The notes under the pieces: generated by a model
The model's input: the letters and a program-made list of their open reading frames with translations, nothing else
Told to the model about the DNA's origin: nothing
The model's database searches: none
Program-made: the position numbers and the translations under genes
In this document: positions 5,514 to 8,621 of the stretch, in pieces
How positions within the stretch are numbered: position 1 is the first letter of the stretch
Layout of the letters: every line of letters begins with the position of its first letter
Assembly (NCBI GenBank): GCA_043802345.1
Contig: JAZDLC010000432.1
Coordinates: forward strand, 1-8,621
DNA length: 8,621 nt
Reading direction: 5' to 3'
Origin: JAZDLC01 sp043802345
GTDB taxonomy: Bacteria > Planctomycetota > B15-G4 > JADJEK01

Positions 5514-6830
5514 ATGCCCAAAGGATCGAGCAGATCCCGAGACCTGATTCTCGGCATCCTCTTCTTCGGTGGTCTATTCGCGCTGGGGTACATGACCACC
5601 CAGCTGCGCGACCTCCCGGGAGTCGGCGAACGGCAGTTCCTGAACGTGGTGTTCGAGGACGTCTACGGCGTGCGCAGGGAGGACTCGGTCCTGGTCTACG
5701 GCACCCGCTACGGACGGGTCAGCCGGATCGAGCCGATCGTTCGCAAGGCATGGGAGGCCGCCGACCGCGCTTCGCCCATCGCCCAGGGCGGCCCGGAGGG
5801 ATTCCTCCCGAACGTGCTGATGGTGATCGAACTGGACGTGCCTCTCAAGCTCCACGAGGGGTACAGGATCTTCGCCGAGGACTCGAACCTGCTGGGCGGG
5901 AAGGTGGTGACGATCTGGCCGGGCGATCCGGGAGCGGCCGAGATCGATCCGGGACCTGTCGACTCCACCAGACTGGATGGAGCGAACGCGGATGATCTGA
6001 AGCAGATCATGCTGGCGGGCAGCCTGAAGCCGCATCCGATCAACGCTCTTGGCAAGCTGGTCGAGGATAATCTCGACTCGGTCAACGAGATCGTCGAGAA
6101 CCTGCGGATCGCCTCGGCTGGCCTGGACGACGAGAACAGGAAGGGCGCGATCGGCTATCTCTTGACCAACGAGCAGGCGCGCGAGAGGGTTGAGAACATC
6201 GTGGCCGCGCTGGACGAGATGGCCGGCCAGGTCAAGCAACCGGGCAGCCTGATGAACGATCTGTTCTACGAGACGCCGCTCAGGACGAACCTGAACGAGA
6301 CGGCGACTCGTTTGCGGCAGCTCACCGAGCGGGCCAACCAGCCGGACACGCTGCTGGGATCGCTGGTGACGGCCGACTCTCCGCTCAAGACCGACATCGA
6401 CCGGATCGTCACCCAGTTGGCGGAACTGGTCGAGAAGGCGGGCCGGCCCGATTCGATGATCGGCAAGCTGATGGACGATTCCGAGAACTCGATCGGCGTC
6501 AAGACCGAACGTCTCGTCGCCTCGGTGGGCGACATGGTGGAGGCCAGCAAGAACAACGTCGACTCCCTCTTCTACAACCTGTTCTACGGCGACCTGGGCG
6601 GCACCGTCCGCCGGGCCGCCGACAACATCGACGGAGTGGTCGATTCGTTCAGCCGGAACGTGATGCGGCCGATCGAGAGCTCCAGCGGCGTGCTCGGCTA
6701 CCTGATCAACGACAAGGATGCCAAGCTGAAGCTGGACCGGCTGATCTCCGCGACCCTGGGAATCGTCGAGGATGCCCGGGAAGCGGCGCCGATCACGTCG
6801 CTGGGATCGTTCATCTTCGGCGGTTTCTAG
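5514..6830 (+). CDS. MCE-domain protein (MlaD-like) with long C-terminal helical repeat tail
   Basis: Substrate-conducting periplasmic subunit of the transporter, 438 residues, far longer than MlaD (about 180). A basic N-terminus leads into one transmembrane anchor (about 11-29), then one MCE domain (about 41-137). The domain begins LNVVFEDVYGVRREDSVLVY, followed by GTRYGRVSRIEPI, and ends SNLLGGKVVTIWPGDPG. The usual 'G..pG..V..aG..vG.V' is modified (VRREDSV), and about 25 residues (76-100) are inserted between strands. From about 175 to 426 the tail is helical, made of seven units of about 34 residues, each opening with a (L/I/M/F)-(G/N/Y)-x-L-(hydrophobic) motif at 179, 213, 247, 281, 316, 353 and 394. 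MCE proteins form hexamers with a central pore, so the tail may extend the channel (inferred). It lies 16 bases after mlaF and 17 before the next gene. Confidence 0.93.
   Translation: MPKGSSRSRDLILGILFFGGLFALGYMTTQLRDLPGVGERQFLNVVFEDVYGVRREDSVLVYGTRYGRVSRIEPIVRKAWEAADRASPIAQGGPEGFLPNVLMVIELDVPLKLHEGYRIFAEDSNLLGGKVVTIWPGDPGAAEIDPGPVDSTRLDGANADDLKQIMLAGSLKPHPINALGKLVEDNLDSVNEIVENLRIASAGLDDENRKGAIGYLLTNEQARERVENIVAALDEMAGQVKQPGSLMNDLFYETPLRTNLNETATRLRQLTERANQPDTLLGSLVTADSPLKTDIDRIVTQLAELVEKAGRPDSMIGKLMDDSENSIGVKTERLVASVGDMVEASKNNVDSLFYNLFYGDLGGTVRRAADNIDGVVDSFSRNVMRPIESSSGVLGYLINDKDAKLKLDRLISATLGIVEDAREAAPITSLGSFIFGGF
6036..6791 (+). repeat. Protein-level tandem repeat, seven helical units in the MCE tail
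   Basis: Residues 175-426 of the MCE protein. Unit anchors and spacing: ALGKLV (179), AIGYLL (213), LMNDLF (247), LLGSLV (281), MIGKLM (316), LFYNLF (353), VLGYLI (394), that is steps of 34, 34, 34, 35, 37 and 41 residues. Each anchor is followed by a charged amphipathic helix such as NEIVENL, ERVENIVAAL, TRLRQL, DRIVTQLAEL, ERLVASVGDM, DNIDGVVDSF or DRLISATLGIV. The repetition is at protein level; the DNA of the units is diverged. Confidence 0.7.
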
Positions 6831-6847
6831 CGACACGGCAGAGATCC

Positions 6848-8621
6848 GTGCGTCACCTGTTCCTTCAGCGGGCTACGAGCGTCCTGCCCGGGGCGGCCGC
6901 CGGGCTGCTCCTGAAGGATGTGGTCCTGCTCGCCGGCCGGGTCTCCGGCCACGACCTCGGAGCGCTCTCGTTCCTGCTCTGGCCGCTGCTCGCCAGCGGC
7001 CTTCTCGGCCTGCTTTCCGCCCGCTTCCTGACCAGCCGCCACCGGTTCTTGAAAGAACACCTCTCCTCCCTGGTAGGTCTCCTGCTGATTCCGGTTCTCC
7101 TGCTGGAGCCGACCGGCCGGACCGGACTGCTGGAGCTCGCCGCAAGGATTCATGGGCCGGACGTCACCCGGACTCACTTCCTGTGGGGCGTCGCCTTGAC
7201 GGCGTTGCTCCTGGGGGGAATCTCCTCCTTCCTGCTGGGAGCAGCCCTCGCCAGTTCAGCGGCCGCGCGCGGCGAGCGGTTCTCCTGGCTCGCGGCCGCG
7301 GCAGGCGCCCTGATCGCCCCGCTGCTCCCCGTACCGGAACCGCGCGTTGCGGCCGGCCTGCTGGCCCCGGTCGGGCTGGTCCGTCCGCGCGCGGCCGGGA
7401 TCCTGGTCGGCCTGGCGGCGCTCTTCCTGCTGCCGTCGCGACAGGCGGAATGGGAAACCCCCTACCTGCTGGATGATCCGATTCGCCTGGCGTCCGGAGC
7501 GGACGGACCTCCGCCTGCCGACTCGGACTGCATTGACGGCCGGCCGTGGCAGATGGACGCCCCTCCCGGCTGGCCCTACTCCGGATCGCCGCTGATCGAG
7601 TGCGCGCGGTTGGTGAAGCGGCTCGCGGGTGATGGACCGCTGGTGCTGCTCGGTGCGGAGGCGGGCAGGCTCGAGCCGTCGGTCGTGAACCAGGCCCGGC
7701 CGGACGAGGCGCATTCGGCGGTGATGCTGTTGCCCTCTCTCTTCGCCGACCCCTCCGTTGGATTGCTGCGCGCAAGGCTGCTGCTGAAAGACCTTGCTGA
7801 CCGGCTCGAGCCGGGGCAGCCGCTTGCGGCTTGCGTCGATCTCCAGGAGGTGACCTTCCTCGATCTGGCGATTGTCGCGCGCATGGTGCAAGAAGCGCTG
7901 GCAGAACCGGTCACTCTCCTGCACGGAACGACCTGCCTGTTCGTCGCAGAGCAGGGAGGGACCGATCAGCGCCGGGTCTTCGATCAGGCCGCGGGCGGTG
8001 ACCTCATGCCGCTCTTCACCGTCAGCGCGACCCGGGGGTTCATCACCAGCGCGGCCGGGACCCGCTGCGAACACCTCCTGCTCGGGGCGGGCCGGTCCCG
8101 TCTGGCCACCCGCCAGCCGGACCGGGCCGCGGTCACCTTGCACCGACTCTGCCGGCGGGCCGATGCGCCCGGCTTCGACTTCCTGAAGGCCGAACTGGCG
8201 ATCGCCATTCTCGAAGATGGCGCCCGGCGGGAGGATCGAATCCTCTCCTACTTGCGCCGGGCCGACGAACCGCTCGCCAACAGGCTTTCACGGGAGCGGG
8301 CCGCGGCCCGGACCAGGCTGCGGGACGAACTGCGGCTCCGGCTGGAGAGCGCTCCGTTCGACGCCGACATTCACCACCGGCTCGGCCGGATCCTGGCCCG
8401 GGGCGGCCAACCGATCGAGGGAATCGACCACCTGACACGCGCCATCCGACTCCGGCCGAAGCAACTCGATGCGGCCGTCGAACTGGCCCACGCCTACCTG
8501 CTGGCCGAAGAGCGGGGCGAGCGCCGCCCCACTCCGACTGGGCCGATCGACGGCTGCCGCTATCTCTTCTACGCCATCCCGAAGCTCGTGCGCGGCCTCC
8601 AAGATCCCCACCAGAAGGCCC
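6848..8621 (+). CDS. Polytopic membrane protein with degenerate spermidine-synthase-like domain and TPR-like tail (partial)
   Basis: The frame is open from GTG 6848 to the window end: 591 codons, no stop. Residues 1-197 hold about five or six hydrophobic segments (near 12-30, 39-57, 72-87, 111-135, 145-162, 168-195), including LLLGGISSFLLGAALA. Residues 225-370 follow the layout of membrane-fused spermidine-synthase proteins: CIDGRPWQMD (228-237), a strand PLVLLGAEAG (264-273) where the SAM-binding GxGxG would be, SLFADPSVGLLRARLLLKDL then DRLEPGQPLA (318-327), and a strand pair ending LLHGTTCLFVAEQG. The glycine-rich loop is degenerate and no catalytic acidic pair is evident, so enzymatic activity is doubtful. 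Residues 430-555 are helical and charged; 505-555 (HHRLGRIL...HLTRAIRLRP...ELAHAYLLA) look TPR-like. A weak AGAG precedes the GTG, 17 bases after the MCE stop. Being a real gene is well supported by composition; the domain call is moderate. Confidence 0.8.
   Translation, partial: MRHLFLQRATSVLPGAAAGLLLKDVVLLAGRVSGHDLGALSFLLWPLLASGLLGLLSARFLTSRHRFLKEHLSSLVGLLLIPVLLLEPTGRTGLLELAARIHGPDVTRTHFLWGVALTALLLGGISSFLLGAALASSAAARGERFSWLAAAAGALIAPLLPVPEPRVAAGLLAPVGLVRPRAAGILVGLAALFLLPSRQAEWETPYLLDDPIRLASGADGPPPADSDCIDGRPWQMDAPPGWPYSGSPLIECARLVKRLAGDGPLVLLGAEAGRLEPSVVNQARPDEAHSAVMLLPSLFADPSVGLLRARLLLKDLADRLEPGQPLAACVDLQEVTFLDLAIVARMVQEALAEPVTLLHGTTCLFVAEQGGTDQRRVFDQAAGGDLMPLFTVSATRGFITSAAGTRCEHLLLGAGRSRLATRQPDRAAVTLHRLCRRADAPGFDFLKAELAIAILEDGARREDRILSYLRRADEPLANRLSRERAAARTRLRDELRLRLESAPFDADIHHRLGRILARGGQPIEGIDHLTRAIRLRPKQLDAAVELAHAYLLAEERGERRPTPTGPIDGCRYLFYAIPKLVRGLQDPHQKA

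Noticed and set aside
5574..6836. 420-codon minus-strand open frame
   Set aside because: Antisense shadow of the MCE gene: His/Arg/Asp-rich, no motifs, no ribosome binding site. The plus frame has an MCE domain and ordered repeats.
7164..8143. Minus-strand open frames of 203 and 295 codons opposite the last gene
   Set aside because: Both are Arg/Pro/Gly-rich low-complexity readings, typical of the reverse strand of GC-rich genes. The plus frame 6848-8621 is uninterrupted and has membrane segments and domain-like order.
1..8621. tRNA, rRNA, CRISPR arrays, insertion sequences, attachment sites
   Set aside because: No tRNA-like cloverleaf, direct-repeat array, transposase motifs or terminal inverted repeats were seen in either strand, and coding density leaves little room for them.

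Overview
The window is high-GC bacterial DNA from a diderm (Gram-negative-type) organism. The evidence for an outer membrane is an Mla/MCE lipid-transport gene set, three predicted lipoproteins and a possible LPS-export-like protein. The mix of a single-MCE protein with a long helical tail, TPR proteins, a membrane protein with a spermidine-synthase-like domain and a WPL-repeat lipoprotein recalls deltaproteobacterial/myxococcal, planctomycetal or candidate-phylum genomes. No taxonomic marker is present, so the phylum is left open.

Layout. There are two divergent gene groups. The minus-strand group (1-2020) runs leftward: an ADRI-repeat lipoprotein (possibly LptC/OstA-like), a TPR lipoprotein, and dtd (D-aminoacyl-tRNA deacylase, cut by the window edge). 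These three overlap by 4 bases at each junction (CTGA, then TTGA), so they are probably translationally coupled. The TPR gene appears to start at a rare CTG codon under a perfect AGGAGG. The interval 2021-2210 is a mostly non-coding divergent promoter region.

The plus-strand group (2211-8621) is one tightly spaced, probably single operon: an unrecognised 565-residue WPL(L/F)-repeat lipoprotein, an MlaE-type permease, an MlaF-type ATPase (GTGA overlap), an MCE-domain protein whose C-terminal half is seven helical repeats of about 34 residues, and a polytopic membrane protein with a degenerate spermidine-synthase-like domain and a TPR-like tail that is still open at the window end.

Inferred joint role. 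The permease and ATPase form the inner-membrane engine, and the MCE protein forms the periplasmic hexamer with its repeat tail as an extended conduit. The WPL-repeat lipoprotein, first in the operon, is a candidate for the missing outer-membrane partner: no MlaA, MlaB or MlaC is seen here. The most interesting content is this non-canonical MCE module: WPL-repeat lipoprotein + MlaE + MlaF + repeat-tailed MCE + membrane pseudo-spermidine synthase.
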